A stretch of DNA of 64,000 bases from Veillonella nakazawae (GTDB lineage Bacteria > Bacillota > Negativicutes > Veillonellales > Veillonellaceae): assembly GCF_013393365.1 (NCBI RefSeq), contig NZ_AP022321.1, forward strand, positions 1 to 64,000, in the 5' to 3' direction. Of the stretch, positions 1-10,425 are shown in pieces. How positions within the stretch are numbered: the first letter of the stretch is position 1; the number at the start of each line of letters is the position of its first letter. A program made the position numbers and the translations under genes. A model generated the notes under the pieces. That model saw only the letters and a program-made list of their open reading frames with translations. It was not told where the DNA came from and searched no databases.

Positions 1-1578
1 ATGCAATCATTTGATTTGAATAATATATGGGAACATATATTGCAAGAGGCGAAAAAGAACATGCAACATTTGCCTGACGCGTTGTACTTGCGCGTCACGT
101 CATCGTTGATTCCCATGTCTCTCGACAGTCATTCGATCCATATTGGGGTTATGCAAACATTTGTTAAAAACTTAATCGATCAGCAGCCACAGATCAGCAA
201 GGCTTTGCAGGATGCTATTACTACAGTTATCGGTTCCCATCGGGATATGGTGTTATTCGATTTCAATCAAGAGAGTGTAGATACTACCTTTGTTGATGAA
301 AGTCTCATCGATGATGCACCTGTAGTGGCTCCACCGATGCCATTACCGCCTGTGGTAGAGGAAAAAGCTCAACAAGATGAGTTCTATAAACCAATCTATC
401 AAGAGCCTGTCTATATCGACCGCGCACCAGCTCCTGTTAATATTCCAGATGAGCCAATGGTAGCGCCTAGTAAAACAGTTGAAACTACAACACCTACATT
501 ACAGTCTGATAATGTACCTGTGGATTTATCCTTATCTAACCTTAATCCAGCGTACCGTTTTGACAACTACGTTACAGGCAACGCCAACCGCATTCCATTT
601 GGGGCGGCTCAAAATGTAGCTGAGTTCCCAGGCGGCGACTATAATCCGCTCTTTATCTATGGTCCATCAGGTCTAGGTAAAACGCATTTGATGCACGCCA
701 TCGGCAATGCCATCAAGGAAAATCATCCACACATGAAGGTTATGTCCATTACGAGCGAAAACTTTATGAACATTTTCGTCGAAACATTGCAGCGTAACCA
801 AGGTAAATTATTCCGCAACACATTCCGCAACATCGACGTGCTCATGATTGACGATATTCAGTTCCTTGAAAGTCGTGAAAGTACGAAAACTGAGCTATTT
901 AATACGTTCAATGAGTTATTAAATAACAACAAGCAAATCGTCCTCACCTCTGATACGATGCCAAACGATATGGAGCAGTTCGAAGACCGTCTTCGTTCTC
1001 GTTTCCAAGCTGGCTATATTGCTACCATGGAAAATCCAGATTTAGAAACACGCATTGCCATCTTTAGATCTTTGCTGGAACGAGAATATAAGAAAAATCG
1101 CGTTATCCGCATCGATAACGACTCCATCAACTATGTGGCATTACAATTTAGCGAAAATGTCCGGGTGTTGCAAGGGGCTTTCACAAAATTAATCGGTACC
1201 GCATCCATCGATCAACGTCTCGAATCTATCGACCTAGAATACACTAAACAAGCCTTGGCTGGCCTCGTTCACACCGAAGAGGTGAACATGGTCACTATTG
1301 AAAGCATCCAGAATTTTGTAAGTTCTTATTTCAATATTAAAAAGCAAGACTTGCTCGGTAAGAAGCGTAAAGCACAGTTCGCATTCCCACGGCAAATTGC
1401 CATGTACCTATGCCGTGATATGATCAATGAAAGTTATCCGCAAATCGCAACAGCCTTCTCTCGTGACCATACGACAATTCTCCATGCGTACGATAAAATC
1501 ACCAAGGAAATTGAACGAAACGAAGAAACTAAGAACATGATTTCTGAAATTAAACAGAAATTAACAACCTGTGGATAA
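1..1578 (+). CDS. dnaA: Chromosomal replication initiator protein DnaA
   Basis: AAA+ initiator that binds DnaA boxes and opens oriC. The 525-residue product has the four usual parts: an N-terminal helicase-interaction domain (about 1-85), a long variable proline/acidic linker (about 95-180), the AAA+ ATPase domain with Walker A GPSGLGKT at 221-228 and Walker B VLMIDDIQF near 280-288, and a C-terminal DNA-binding domain with the DnaA-box signature SRDHTTILHA near 485-495. The linker is longer than in Bacillus. The window begins exactly at the ATG, so promoter and ribosome site are not visible. Its stop codon lies inside a perfect DnaA box (1570-1578), so oriC starts within the gene end. Confidence 0.98.
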   Translation: MQSFDLNNIWEHILQEAKKNMQHLPDALYLRVTSSLIPMSLDSHSIHIGVMQTFVKNLIDQQPQISKALQDAITTVIGSHRDMVLFDFNQESVDTTFVDESLIDDAPVVAPPMPLPPVVEEKAQQDEFYKPIYQEPVYIDRAPAPVNIPDEPMVAPSKTVETTTPTLQSDNVPVDLSLSNLNPAYRFDNYVTGNANRIPFGAAQNVAEFPGGDYNPLFIYGPSGLGKTHLMHAIGNAIKENHPHMKVMSITSENFMNIFVETLQRNQGKLFRNTFRNIDVLMIDDIQFLESRESTKTELFNTFNELLNNNKQIVLTSDTMPNDMEQFEDRLRSRFQAGYIATMENPDLETRIAIFRSLLEREYKKNRVIRIDNDSINYVALQFSENVRVLQGAFTKLIGTASIDQRLESIDLEYTKQALAGLVHTEEVNMVTIESIQNFVSSYFNIKKQDLLGKKRKAQFAFPRQIAMYLCRDMINESYPQIATAFSRDHTTILHAYDKITKEIERNEETKNMISEIKQKLTTCG

Positions 1579-1760
1579 CTCTGTGGATATATTGTGCGTA
1601 ACTTTGTGGATATCCTAAAAACCGTACTCTGCTGTGAGTATGTGGATAAGTGGTTACAAACTATCAACATAGTTATACACAACCGAGAAATCGCACAGTT
1701 AGTAGCGCCAATTCACTTTTACACATATGAACAGGCCCCTACTATTACTACTACTAAAAC
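1570..1760. other. oriC: oriC: DnaA-box cluster plus DnaA-trio unwinding element
   Basis: Replication origin between dnaA and dnaN. Boxes seen, read as reverse TTATCCACA: perfect at 1570-1578 and 1641-1649; one-mismatch TGTGGATAT at 1582-1590 and 1605-1613. A forward one-mismatch TTATACACA lies at 1673-1681 and a weaker TTTTACACA at 1717-1725. After the last box come a short GC-rich stretch (1734-1739) and six trinucleotides CTA-CTA-TTA-CTA-CTA-CTA (1739-1756). On the complementary strand these are the 3'-GAT/AAT-5' DnaA-trios described for Bacillus subtilis, and the order box, GC cluster, trio, A-rich tract is the same. The remaining spacer to dnaN (about 1761-1890) is AT-rich and I see no gene in it. 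Confidence 0.9.
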
Positions 1761-1904
1761 TAACAAACAATCAAAAAACCAGTAGAAACAGATCTATCGT
1801 AGAATATCTATAGAGCATCTACGATAGCAAACATAGAATATTACAAACAAGAGAAGTAGTTATCAGTGCTTCTACACTATATGGAAATCATAAAGGAGTA
1901 ACAT

Positions 1905-3017
1905 ATGCATATTACATTCCCAAAAGCAAATCTCCAAAAAGCAATCAACGTATTGCAAAAGGTATCTCAAAATAAAACAAGTTCCAACTTACCAGGTGCT
2001 ATCTACATGACAACAAAAAATGGTCAAGTAGAATTGCAAGGTAACGACTTTGAGCTCGGTATTCGTTTAACCATCGATGGTGATATCAAAGAACCTGGCA
2101 CATTAGTAGTAGGTTCTCGTTATTTCCAAGAGTTAATCCGCAAATTACCTGGCGATACTATCGAACTTTACAAACCAGAAGATGGTAATTCTTTAACAAT
2201 CACATCTGGTTCTTCCGAATTCAACCTCGTAACATTACATCCAGATGATTTCTCCTTGGTAGAACAAATTCACGACCAAGATCATGTAAACATCGATAGC
2301 TTTGCTATGAAAGAACTCATCGATTTAACAAACTACGCAGCTGCAACAGATGAAGACCGCCCTGTATTTACTGGTGCTCTTCTTGAAATTAAAGAAAATG
2401 AAGTCACTATGGTTGCTACTGATACACACCGAATGGCTGTTAAGAAAATTACCATTGATGAACCAGCAACTACGCCAATGCGCGCTATCATTCCTACAAA
2501 AACTTTGGCTGAAGTATCTCGTTTGTTACCAACAGATAATCCAGCCATGATCAACATCATTTGGAATCGCACACAAATCGTGTTCAACTTTGAATCGATT
2601 TACATTATTTCTCGTTTAATTGAAGGCACATATCCTGAATATGAAAAGGTTATTCCTTCCCAATTCGACTCTAGCGCTGTTATTGACCGCCGCGAATTCG
2701 CTGGTGCTGTTGACCGCGTATCCTTATTGGCTAAAGACATCAGCTATAACGTAATTCGTTATGATTGGTCTGAAAGCAATGTAACATTGTCTACTCAAAA
2801 TACTGAAATCGGTATGGCCAAAGAAGACGTAGCTGTTGAATTTAAAGGTACACCATTCACAATCTCCTTCAATGGTCGTTATATCTCTGACATCTTGCGC
2901 CACAGCACAGGCGACAACATCCACTTATTCTTAAAACAAAATGGTCCAGTAGTCATTCGCCAAGACAATAATCCGAACTATACATACGTAGTAACACCAG
3001 TTCGTACGAATGCATAA
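1905..3017 (+). CDS. dnaN: DNA polymerase III sliding clamp (beta subunit)
   Basis: Ring-shaped processivity clamp that tethers the replicative polymerase and many repair proteins to DNA. The 370-residue length matches the family. The N-terminus resembles other clamps (MHITFPKANLQKAI) and the C-terminal end VVTPVRTNA is the usual clamp terminus with the peptide-binding pocket nearby. The start is fixed by AAAGGAG seven bases upstream of the ATG. It sits just past oriC in the classic dnaA-dnaN order. Base composition and codon use match its neighbours. Confidence 0.97.
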   Translation: MHITFPKANLQKAINVLQKVSQNKTSSNLPGAIYMTTKNGQVELQGNDFELGIRLTIDGDIKEPGTLVVGSRYFQELIRKLPGDTIELYKPEDGNSLTITSGSSEFNLVTLHPDDFSLVEQIHDQDHVNIDSFAMKELIDLTNYAAATDEDRPVFTGALLEIKENEVTMVATDTHRMAVKKITIDEPATTPMRAIIPTKTLAEVSRLLPTDNPAMINIIWNRTQIVFNFESIYIISRLIEGTYPEYEKVIPSQFDSSAVIDRREFAGAVDRVSLLAKDISYNVIRYDWSESNVTLSTQNTEIGMAKEDVAVEFKGTPFTISFNGRYISDILRHSTGDNIHLFLKQNGPVVIRQDNNPNYTYVVTPVRTNA

Positions 3018-3102
3018 CTTTTAATACATTAGTCTATTATTTGTTTATTGATAAAAATATCACTATATCGTATATTTCAATGAATTAATATACAACTCTA
3101 TA

Positions 3103-3137
3103 TTAGGTAATGATGATTAAAAGTCATCGTTACCTAA
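3103..3137 (+). other. Intergenic hairpin between dnaN and yaaA
   Basis: TTAGGTAATGATGA (3103-3116) pairs with TCATCGTTACCTAA (3124-3137) through 13 of 14 positions around a 7-base loop. No U-run follows, so it is a weak terminator candidate; it may instead be an mRNA processing or stability element between dnaN and the yaaA-recF-dciA-remB-gyrB genes. Confidence 0.5.
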
Positions 3138-3177
3138 TTCCCATATAGTTATGAATTGTCCACTATAGGAGGACGTT

Positions 3178-3411
3178 ATGAAAGAGCAACAGCAGGTACC
3201 CATTCATACGGAGTACATTCAAATTGATCAGTTGTTGAAGTTAGAAGGCATCATCGAAACAGGTGGTCAAATTAAATCCTTTATCGAAGAAGGTATCCTT
3301 ACTTTGAATGGTCAAGTTGTCACAGAGAAACGCAAGAAATGCCGCGTTGGCGATGTGATTTCTTGCGAAGGTCTCGATGTAGATCTCGTAATTACTCAAG
3401 AGGAGGCTTAA
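3178..3411 (+). CDS. yaaA: S4-domain RNA-binding protein (YaaA/RlbA type)
   Basis: Small S4-like RNA-binding protein (77 residues) found between dnaN and recF in many Firmicutes. The S4 core is visible as IDQLLKLEGIIETGGQIKSF followed by the turn LTLNGQVVTEKRKKC and the GD-V strand. A strong TAGGAGG site lies 5 bases before the ATG. Its stop is 3 bases before the recF GTG, so the two are translationally linked. The cellular role of the family is not well established; association with ribosomes or structured RNA is inferred from the fold. Confidence 0.9.
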   Translation: MKEQQQVPIHTEYIQIDQLLKLEGIIETGGQIKSFIEEGILTLNGQVVTEKRKKCRVGDVISCEGLDVDLVITQEEA

Positions 3412-3414
3412 TCG

Positions 3415-4515
3415 GTGAGAATTGACTCACTGCAATTATTCCAGTTTCGTAATTACAAGGATGTAACGATTCAATTCAATCCGGAGATTATCGTTTTGCA
3501 CGGCACCAATGGGGCTGGTAAGACGAATATCCTCGAATCGATTTATGTGGGTACCATTGGTAAAAGCCATCGGACCAACGATACGTCAGATATGCTCATG
3601 TTCAATGCTGAGGAAGCAGGTATTGTCGTTAAGTTCGAGAAAAAGGATACACCTCAAAAGGTAAATATTAAGTTATTCCGCCAAGGTCCTAAGGATATTC
3701 GGTTAAACGATACAAAAATATCGCAAAAGGAACTGATTGGTACATTAAACACAGTTATCTTCTGTCCAGAAGATTTACAGCTCATTAAAGGAACGCCGTC
3801 AGGACGTAGACGTTTTCTCGATATGGAAATCTCTCAGACGAGTGCTACCTATTATCATCAGTTAATGCAGTATAATCGGTTATTACAGCAGCGCAATGCG
3901 ATCCTTAAAGAATATAGAGGGAAGCAAAACATACCTCTTGAAGAATGGGATTTGCAATTAGCCGATATGGCGAGTTTTATTGTAAAGAAACGGTTAGAAA
4001 GCTTGAAGAAAATCAATCTTCTCATCGATTTGATGAACCGTAAATTGACGGGTGGCCTCGAGAATTTGACCATTGGTTATGAACAGCCATATATGGACAA
4101 TGGATCCTTAGAATTTACAAAGGAAGGCTTTTACGAGCGCATTAAAGCAGCGTTGCCGCAGGATCGTCATCGGATGACCACCAGCGTAGGTCCTCACCGC
4201 GATGATTTACGATTCTTTTCCGATGCGATGGATTTAAAGAAATTTGGATCCCAAGGGCAGCAACGAACTGCTGTATTGTCCTTAAAGTTGAGCGAGCTTG
4301 AGTTTATTAAGTCCGAGGTTGGGGAATATCCAGTTCTGCTACTAGACGATGTATTGAGCGAACTTGATGAGTCGAGACGAGCGAATTTATTGCAGTTTAT
4401 TCATAAACGTATTCAAACATTTATTACCACAACAGATATTCATGATTTTAAAGATTTGAAATCGGTTCAATTTATTTCTTGTGAAGGGGGAAAGGTTCAG
4501 TATGGACAGCCTTGA
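3415..4515 (+). CDS. recF: DNA replication and repair protein RecF
   Basis: SMC-like ATPase that helps load RecA at single-strand gaps. The 366-residue product has Walker A GTNGAGKT at 30-37, the ABC signature region SQGQQRTAVLSLKLSE near 278-295, and Walker B VLLLDDVLSELD near 302-313. The start is GTG at 3415, chosen from the AGGAGG in the end of yaaA and the conserved N-terminus MRIDSLQLFQFRNY. It overlaps the next gene by 14 bases, indicating coupled translation. Confidence 0.96.
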   Translation: MRIDSLQLFQFRNYKDVTIQFNPEIIVLHGTNGAGKTNILESIYVGTIGKSHRTNDTSDMLMFNAEEAGIVVKFEKKDTPQKVNIKLFRQGPKDIRLNDTKISQKELIGTLNTVIFCPEDLQLIKGTPSGRRRFLDMEISQTSATYYHQLMQYNRLLQQRNAILKEYRGKQNIPLEEWDLQLADMASFIVKKRLESLKKINLLIDLMNRKLTGGLENLTIGYEQPYMDNGSLEFTKEGFYERIKAALPQDRHRMTTSVGPHRDDLRFFSDAMDLKKFGSQGQQRTAVLSLKLSELEFIKSEVGEYPVLLLDDVLSELDESRRANLLQFIHKRIQTFITTTDIHDFKDLKSVQFISCEGGKVQYGQP

Positions 4516-5404
4516 TCTTTGTTTACCAAAGGCCTTATCAAAACTGAATTTACTGGAACAATATAAATTAAATACCCTCGTTCACAAGTGGCGTGATGTA
4601 GTGGGCGATGTCATTGCAGATCATACAAAAATTGTGTCTATCAAGCCTCCAGATATGGTGATTAGTGCAGATAATTCCATGTGGATGCAGGAATTACAGA
4701 TGCAAAAACGGCGTATCATCGAGGCGATAAACAAATATTACCATCAAGAGGTCATCACAGATATTCGCTTTATTATGAAACGTCAGAGCTATGTGAAAGC
4801 TAATACTGATACATCGATTTCACTGCCTGATGAACAGATTATTACAAAACGTATTAATTTTGCAGACATCGTACTTTCAAAAGAAGATGTAGAAGCCATC
4901 GATAAATCCTTAGAAAAAACAGATAACGAAGAATTACGAGCCGCTTTCAGAAAAGTACAAATTACGTCTAGAAAGCGGGAAATTTATTTAGAACAGCATG
5001 GGTATCATCGTTGTAAGCGATGTGGCATGCATATGGAATCTAAAAAAGAAATCTGTCCGACCTGTGAATATGAATTGCATCGCGCTCATATTAAAGACAT
5101 TAAGTCTGTTATTAGAAAGTATCCGTACTTTAAATACAGAGACTGTCAGCAATTTATACAGTGTACCTTCCCAGATTTTGCAGAAGCCATGCGGGAATCC
5201 ATATACTTTTACTTAGATAAAATTTATAAAGGGTCCATTAATCGCCGTCACATGTTTATGGTGGCTATGCTCATCACTCATAAGAAGCCTGATGAGCTAA
5301 CGGACCAGCACGTTATTAATTTGTGCAACAAATATCGATCAAAGTTCCTTGCAGAAGAGGAACAGCGCAAAATTGATTCATTAAATGGGACATTAGAAAA
5401 GTAG
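4502..5404 (+). CDS. dciA: DUF721 (DciA-like) protein with a C-terminal zinc ribbon
   Basis: The N-terminal about 95 residues form a DUF721/DciA module (LPKALSKLNLLEQY, LVHKWRDVVGDVIADHT, a tryptophan-rich region with WMQEL). DciA is the ancestral loader of the replicative helicase in bacteria lacking DnaC/DnaI-type loaders. The ATG at 4502 has GAAGGGGGAAAGG just upstream; an upstream in-frame start at 4481 lies inside recF and lacks a better site. The 300-residue protein is longer than a minimal DUF721 protein: C171-x2-C174-x10-C185-x2-C188 forms a probable zinc ribbon, followed by a helical C-terminal region of unknown role. The position between recF and gyrB supports a replication function; helicase loading is inferred. 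Confidence 0.82.
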   Translation: MDSLDLCLPKALSKLNLLEQYKLNTLVHKWRDVVGDVIADHTKIVSIKPPDMVISADNSMWMQELQMQKRRIIEAINKYYHQEVITDIRFIMKRQSYVKANTDTSISLPDEQIITKRINFADIVLSKEDVEAIDKSLEKTDNEELRAAFRKVQITSRKREIYLEQHGYHRCKRCGMHMESKKEICPTCEYELHRAHIKDIKSVIRKYPYFKYRDCQQFIQCTFPDFAEAMRESIYFYLDKIYKGSINRRHMFMVAMLITHKKPDELTDQHVINLCNKYRSKFLAEEEQRKIDSLNGTLEK

Positions 5405-5417
5405 AGGAGGGATTCCT

Positions 5418-5666
5418 ATGTACGTTCATATTGGGGATACCGTTTCCGTGCCTATTGAATCTATCATTACTATGGTGCATGCCAAGGGCGGAAAGTCCCA
5501 TAAAAGTCCTATTCATCACTATAAAACGCTAGAGTATATCGCCATGGTACCAGAGGAGCAGATCAAGACCTATGTGGTCACAGATGATTGCGTTTATGGA
5601 TCTGGTATTAGTATTAAGACTTTAATGAGACGAATTGATGAGTTTTATAGTATAATAAAGAGATAA
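5418..5666 (+). CDS. remB: RemB/YaaB-type DUF370 regulator
   Basis: An 82-residue protein beginning MYVHIGDTVSVPIESI, typical of the YaaB/RemB family encoded between recF and gyrB in Firmicutes. RemA/RemB in Bacillus influence extracellular-matrix genes. GAGGAGGG precedes the ATG by about 6 bases. The family assignment rests on N-terminal pattern and position; a regulatory role here is inferred. The gap to gyrB (75 bases) is short and has no clear terminator. Confidence 0.8.
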   Translation: MYVHIGDTVSVPIESIITMVHAKGGKSHKSPIHHYKTLEYIAMVPEEQIKTYVVTDDCVYGSGISIKTLMRRIDEFYSIIKR

Positions 5667-7643
<1,977 letters not shown>

Positions 7644-7653
7644 GAGGTGACCC

Positions 7654-9135
7654 ATGGCTGAAAATCAAAATAATAACGTAGAGTTTACCTCTAATAAAGA
7701 TCAACATTTAAAACGTTCCCTAAAGGCGCGTCATATGAATATGATCGCTTTAGGTGGCGCTATCGGTACCGGCTTATTCGTAGCTGGTGGTGAAGTGGTA
7801 AGTACAGCGGGCCCTGGTGGTGCGCTTGTAGCTTACGGCCTCATTGGTATCATGGTGTACTTCCTCATGACATCTCTTGGGGAAATGGCTACGTACTTGC
7901 CGATTCCAGGTTCCTTCGGGACCTATGCAAAACGCTATGTAGATCCTGCCTTTGGTTTTGCCTTAGGTTGGAACTATTGGTTTAACTGGGCTATTACCTT
8001 GGCTGCTGAAGTATTAGCAGGGGCACTCATCATGAAATATTGGTTCCCAGATGTGCCTGCTATTGTATGGTCTGCTTTGTTCTTGCTCGTTTTATTCGGC
8101 TTGAACTATTTATCGACTCGTTCCTTTGGTGAAAGTGAATATGTATTCTCTAGCATCAAGGTTATTACCGTATTCGTATTCCTGTTCTGTGGCTTTATGC
8201 TTATCTTTGGTCTTGGTGGTACATCTCCAGGCTTTACGAACTGGACAGTAGGGGAAGCACCATTCGTAGGTGGTTGGGAATCTATTCTTGCTATCTTCAT
8301 GGTGGCTGGTTTCTCATTCCAAGGTACTGAGCTTATCGGTGTAGCCGCTGGTGAAGCAGAAAATCCAGAAAAGAATGTGCCAAAGGCGATTAATTCTATT
8401 TTCTGGCGTATATTATTGTTCTATATTGGTGCTTTCATAGTTATCGGTTTCTTAATTCCTTATACTGATCCAAATTTATTGAATTCTAGTGTAGAGAATG
8501 TATCTATTTCTCCATTTACACTCGTATTTGACCGATTTGGTTTTGCTTTTGCTGCTAGCTTTATCAATGCTATCATTTTAACGGCAGTACTTAGTGCTGG
8601 TAACTCAGGTCTTTATTCTTCTACTCGTATGCTATATGCACTTGCTAAAGAAGGGCAAGCACCAAAAATCTTTGCTAAGCTTAATAAACATGGTGTTCCA
8701 GTGCCAGCGTTAATTTTAACTACAGCAATCGGTTTATTTGCATTCCTTACAAGCTTTATCGGCGAAGGTACTGCATATACTTGGATTGTTAATATTTCTG
8801 GTCTTTGCGGTTTTATAGCATGGGTTGGTATCGCTGTTTCTCACTATCGCTTCCGTCGTGCCTTCATTGCACAAGGTAGAGATCTTAAAGAATTACCTTA
8901 CAAAGCGTGGTTGTTCCCAATTGGCCCAATCTTGGCGTTCATTCTTTGCATCATCATCATTGCTGGTCAAAACTATTCCGCTTTCACAGGCGATACAATC
9001 GACTGGTATGGCGTATCCGTTGCGTACATCGGATTGCCAATCTTCTTCGCAGTATACTTAGGTTACAAATACATCAAGAAAACAAAACTTGTTCCATTGA
9101 AAGAGGTTAACCTAGACCGCGATTTTGATCGATAA
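7654..9135 (+). CDS. lysP: LysP-type lysine/amino-acid permease
   Basis: Inner-membrane APC-superfamily symporter of 493 residues with about 12 membrane helices. The N-terminal signature LKARHMNMIALGGAIGTGLF and the segments GSFGTYAKRYV, GFALGWNYW, GFSFQGTELIGVAAGE and LSAGNSGLYSSTRMLY follow E. coli LysP closely from memory, so lysine is the most likely substrate. AGAGGTGAC precedes the ATG. It starts 10 bases after gyrB and probably shares its transcript; a strong terminator follows. In Negativicutes lysine is also the precursor of the cadaverine that decorates peptidoglycan, so uptake could feed envelope anchoring (inference). Confidence 0.82.
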   Translation: MAENQNNNVEFTSNKDQHLKRSLKARHMNMIALGGAIGTGLFVAGGEVVSTAGPGGALVAYGLIGIMVYFLMTSLGEMATYLPIPGSFGTYAKRYVDPAFGFALGWNYWFNWAITLAAEVLAGALIMKYWFPDVPAIVWSALFLLVLFGLNYLSTRSFGESEYVFSSIKVITVFVFLFCGFMLIFGLGGTSPGFTNWTVGEAPFVGGWESILAIFMVAGFSFQGTELIGVAAGEAENPEKNVPKAINSIFWRILLFYIGAFIVIGFLIPYTDPNLLNSSVENVSISPFTLVFDRFGFAFAASFINAIILTAVLSAGNSGLYSSTRMLYALAKEGQAPKIFAKLNKHGVPVPALILTTAIGLFAFLTSFIGEGTAYTWIVNISGLCGFIAWVGIAVSHYRFRRAFIAQGRDLKELPYKAWLFPIGPILAFILCIIIIAGQNYSAFTGDTIDWYGVSVAYIGLPIFFAVYLGYKYIKKTKLVPLKEVNLDRDFDR

Positions 9136-9148
9136 AAACATATAATTA

Positions 9149-9189
9149 GACCTGTTCATTATGAATGTAGTGAATAGGTCTTTTTTTTT
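9149..9189 (+). terminator. Rho-independent terminator after lysP
   Basis: Stem GACCTGTTCA / TGAATAGGTC (9149-9180) directly followed by nine T residues. It ends the transcript running from the gyrB region. Confidence 0.92.
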
Positions 9190-9191
9190 GA

Positions 9192-9220
9192 TTGTATTTC
9201 TGTGAAAGCCTTGCTATAAT
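9192..9220 (+). promoter_or_regulatory. Sigma-70-type promoter of the YbjQ-family gene
   Basis: TTGTAT (9192-9197), 17-base spacer, perfect TATAAT (9215-9220), about 40 bases before the start codon at 9261 and just after the lysP terminator. Confidence 0.75.
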
Positions 9221-9260
9221 AAATCAAAATATATTGTAGTCAATTAGAAAGGATACAATT

Positions 9261-9578
9261 ATGATTATTACTACAACTATGCATATTGAAAATAAACCAG
9301 TTCAAGAGTATAAAGGTATCGTATTTGGTGAGGTCGTAGAAGGCCGTAACTTTGTGAAAGACTTTATGTCTGGCATTCGCGACATCGTTGGTGGCCGTAG
9401 TGGCAGCTATGAAAATTCTTTGATGAGTGCGCGCCAAGCAGCCCTTGATGAAATGTCTCAACGGGCTTCTAAAATGGGTGCTAATGCTGTTATCGGTGTA
9501 TCCTTCCAATACAGTACAGTAGGTGCAGAAAATGGCATGCTCATGGTCACATGCAATGGTACAGCTGTTGTAGTGTAA
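9261..9578 (+). CDS. YbjQ/UPF0145 family protein (putative heavy-metal-binding domain)
   Basis: 105 residues covering one YbjQ-type domain: a conserved strand EYKGIVFGEVVEGRNFVKD, the middle GGRSGSYENSLMSARQAALDEM and the core GANAVIGVSFQYSTVG. Proteins of this family form pentameric rings and are often annotated as metal-binding, but their function is not established. AGAAAGG lies before the ATG and a consensus promoter lies upstream, so this is a stand-alone unit. No membrane segment or signal peptide is visible. Confidence 0.88.
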   Translation: MIITTTMHIENKPVQEYKGIVFGEVVEGRNFVKDFMSGIRDIVGGRSGSYENSLMSARQAALDEMSQRASKMGANAVIGVSFQYSTVGAENGMLMVTCNGTAVVV

Positions 9579-9588
9579 TAAGAATTGA

Positions 9589-9682
9589 TAGATGGGACCA
9601 CTTGTTTCATTCCACCGGCCGGGTCTGACTACGCCCTTTGGGCTCCGCAGAGCCAAAGTCATGAAACAAGTGGCCCCATCTA
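9589..9682. repeat. 94-bp element with 22-bp inverted-repeat ends and an inner hairpin
   Basis: TAGATGGGACCACTTGTTTC-AT (9589-9610) is matched in inverse orientation at 9661-9682 with one difference. The 50 bases between are GC-rich relative to the surroundings and hold an inner stem CTTTGGGCTC / GAGCCAAAG. It could be a composite terminator of the YbjQ gene or a small non-autonomous mobile (MITE- or REP-like) element. The rest of the spacer (9683-9940) is AT-rich; it has a short inverted repeat GGACTAAG / CTTAGTCC (9702-9737) and no gene I can support. Confidence 0.7.
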
Positions 9683-9941
9683 TTTTCTATAAAATACAAT
9701 CGGACTAAGGAGAAAAGGCCCATATATCACTTAGTCCTGAACGTAAGATTTCATGAAATGAAATCCAAAGTAAAGGTAAAGTCGCATAGAAGTCATGCTC
9801 AGCTTTTCTTATTAAATACAACAGCCCCTTTTTATGTATCTTTCTATATATCATTCTTGGTTATCATATAAAACTATTTATTTAAACTTTACAAAGCATA
9901 AAAGTTGAGATGCTAAATAATATCAAGAATTAATAATTATG

Positions 9942-9973
9942 AAAAAAGCCGCCTATTAAAGTCGGCTTTTTTT
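9942..9973. terminator. Bidirectional terminator downstream of the HxlR gene
   Basis: AAAAAAGCCG / CGGCTTTTTTT around an 11-base loop. A-run on one side and T-run on the other allow termination in both directions. The hairpin includes the stop codon of the minus-strand HxlR gene; boundaries are good to a base or so. Confidence 0.8.
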
Positions 9974-10288
9974 GTATGTCTTCCCCCAATTACATAATTC
10001 GGTCATAAGTGGAATCAGTGTTTTACCTGTATCTGTCATAGAATATTTAACTCTAATTGGCGATTCATCATATACAATTCTAGATACAATACCTGCTTCT
10101 TCTAGTGTACGTAATTGAGCCGTCAACACTTTTGTCGTTATATCTCCTAATAATCGTTGTAATTGATTAAAGTGAATTGACTCTCCCTTTAGTAAATAAT
10201 ACAGTATTTTTAACCTCCACTTACCGCTTAATAGATTTAAAGCAATCTCCATAGGACATTCTTGATTAATAGAATCTACTTTCGACAA
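9956..10288 (-). CDS. HxlR-family winged-helix transcriptional regulator
   Basis: Small DNA-binding regulator of about 110 residues. The family signature is clear: CPMEIALNLLSGKWRLKIL, then the recognition helix region HFNQLQRLLGDITTKVLTAQ and LRTLEEAGIVSRIVY, and the C-terminal YSMTDTGKTLIPLM. The cysteine just before the PMEIAL segment matches the redox- or aldehyde-sensing cysteine common in this family. The open frame extends upstream to 10426, but that part has no regulator-like sequence. I chose a TTG at 10288 preceded by AGAAGG; a GTG at 10306 is possible. It is divergent from the amidohydrolase gene, which it probably controls (inference). Confidence 0.85.
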   Translation of the reverse strand: MSKVDSINQECPMEIALNLLSGKWRLKILYYLLKGESIHFNQLQRLLGDITTKVLTAQLRTLEEAGIVSRIVYDESPIRVKYSMTDTGKTLIPLMTELCNWGKTYKKSRL

Positions 10289-10425
10289 AATACTACCTTC
10301 TTTCACACCTACTATACTAAAGGATACGTGGTATAGAAAAAGTGCCTTCTTGTTATATATCATAATAAAGCGTACAGTTATTACTATAATATATTTAGCA
10401 GTAAAATAATAGGAGATGAATAACA

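Noticed and set aside
1594..1785. Open frame inside oriC (63 residues)
   Set aside because: It overlaps DnaA boxes and the DnaA-trio, has no ribosome site and a composition dictated by those motifs.
9240..9662. Minus-strand frame covering the YbjQ-family gene and the inverted repeat
   Set aside because: It is a shadow of a gene with clear family motifs, promoter and ribosome site on the plus strand.
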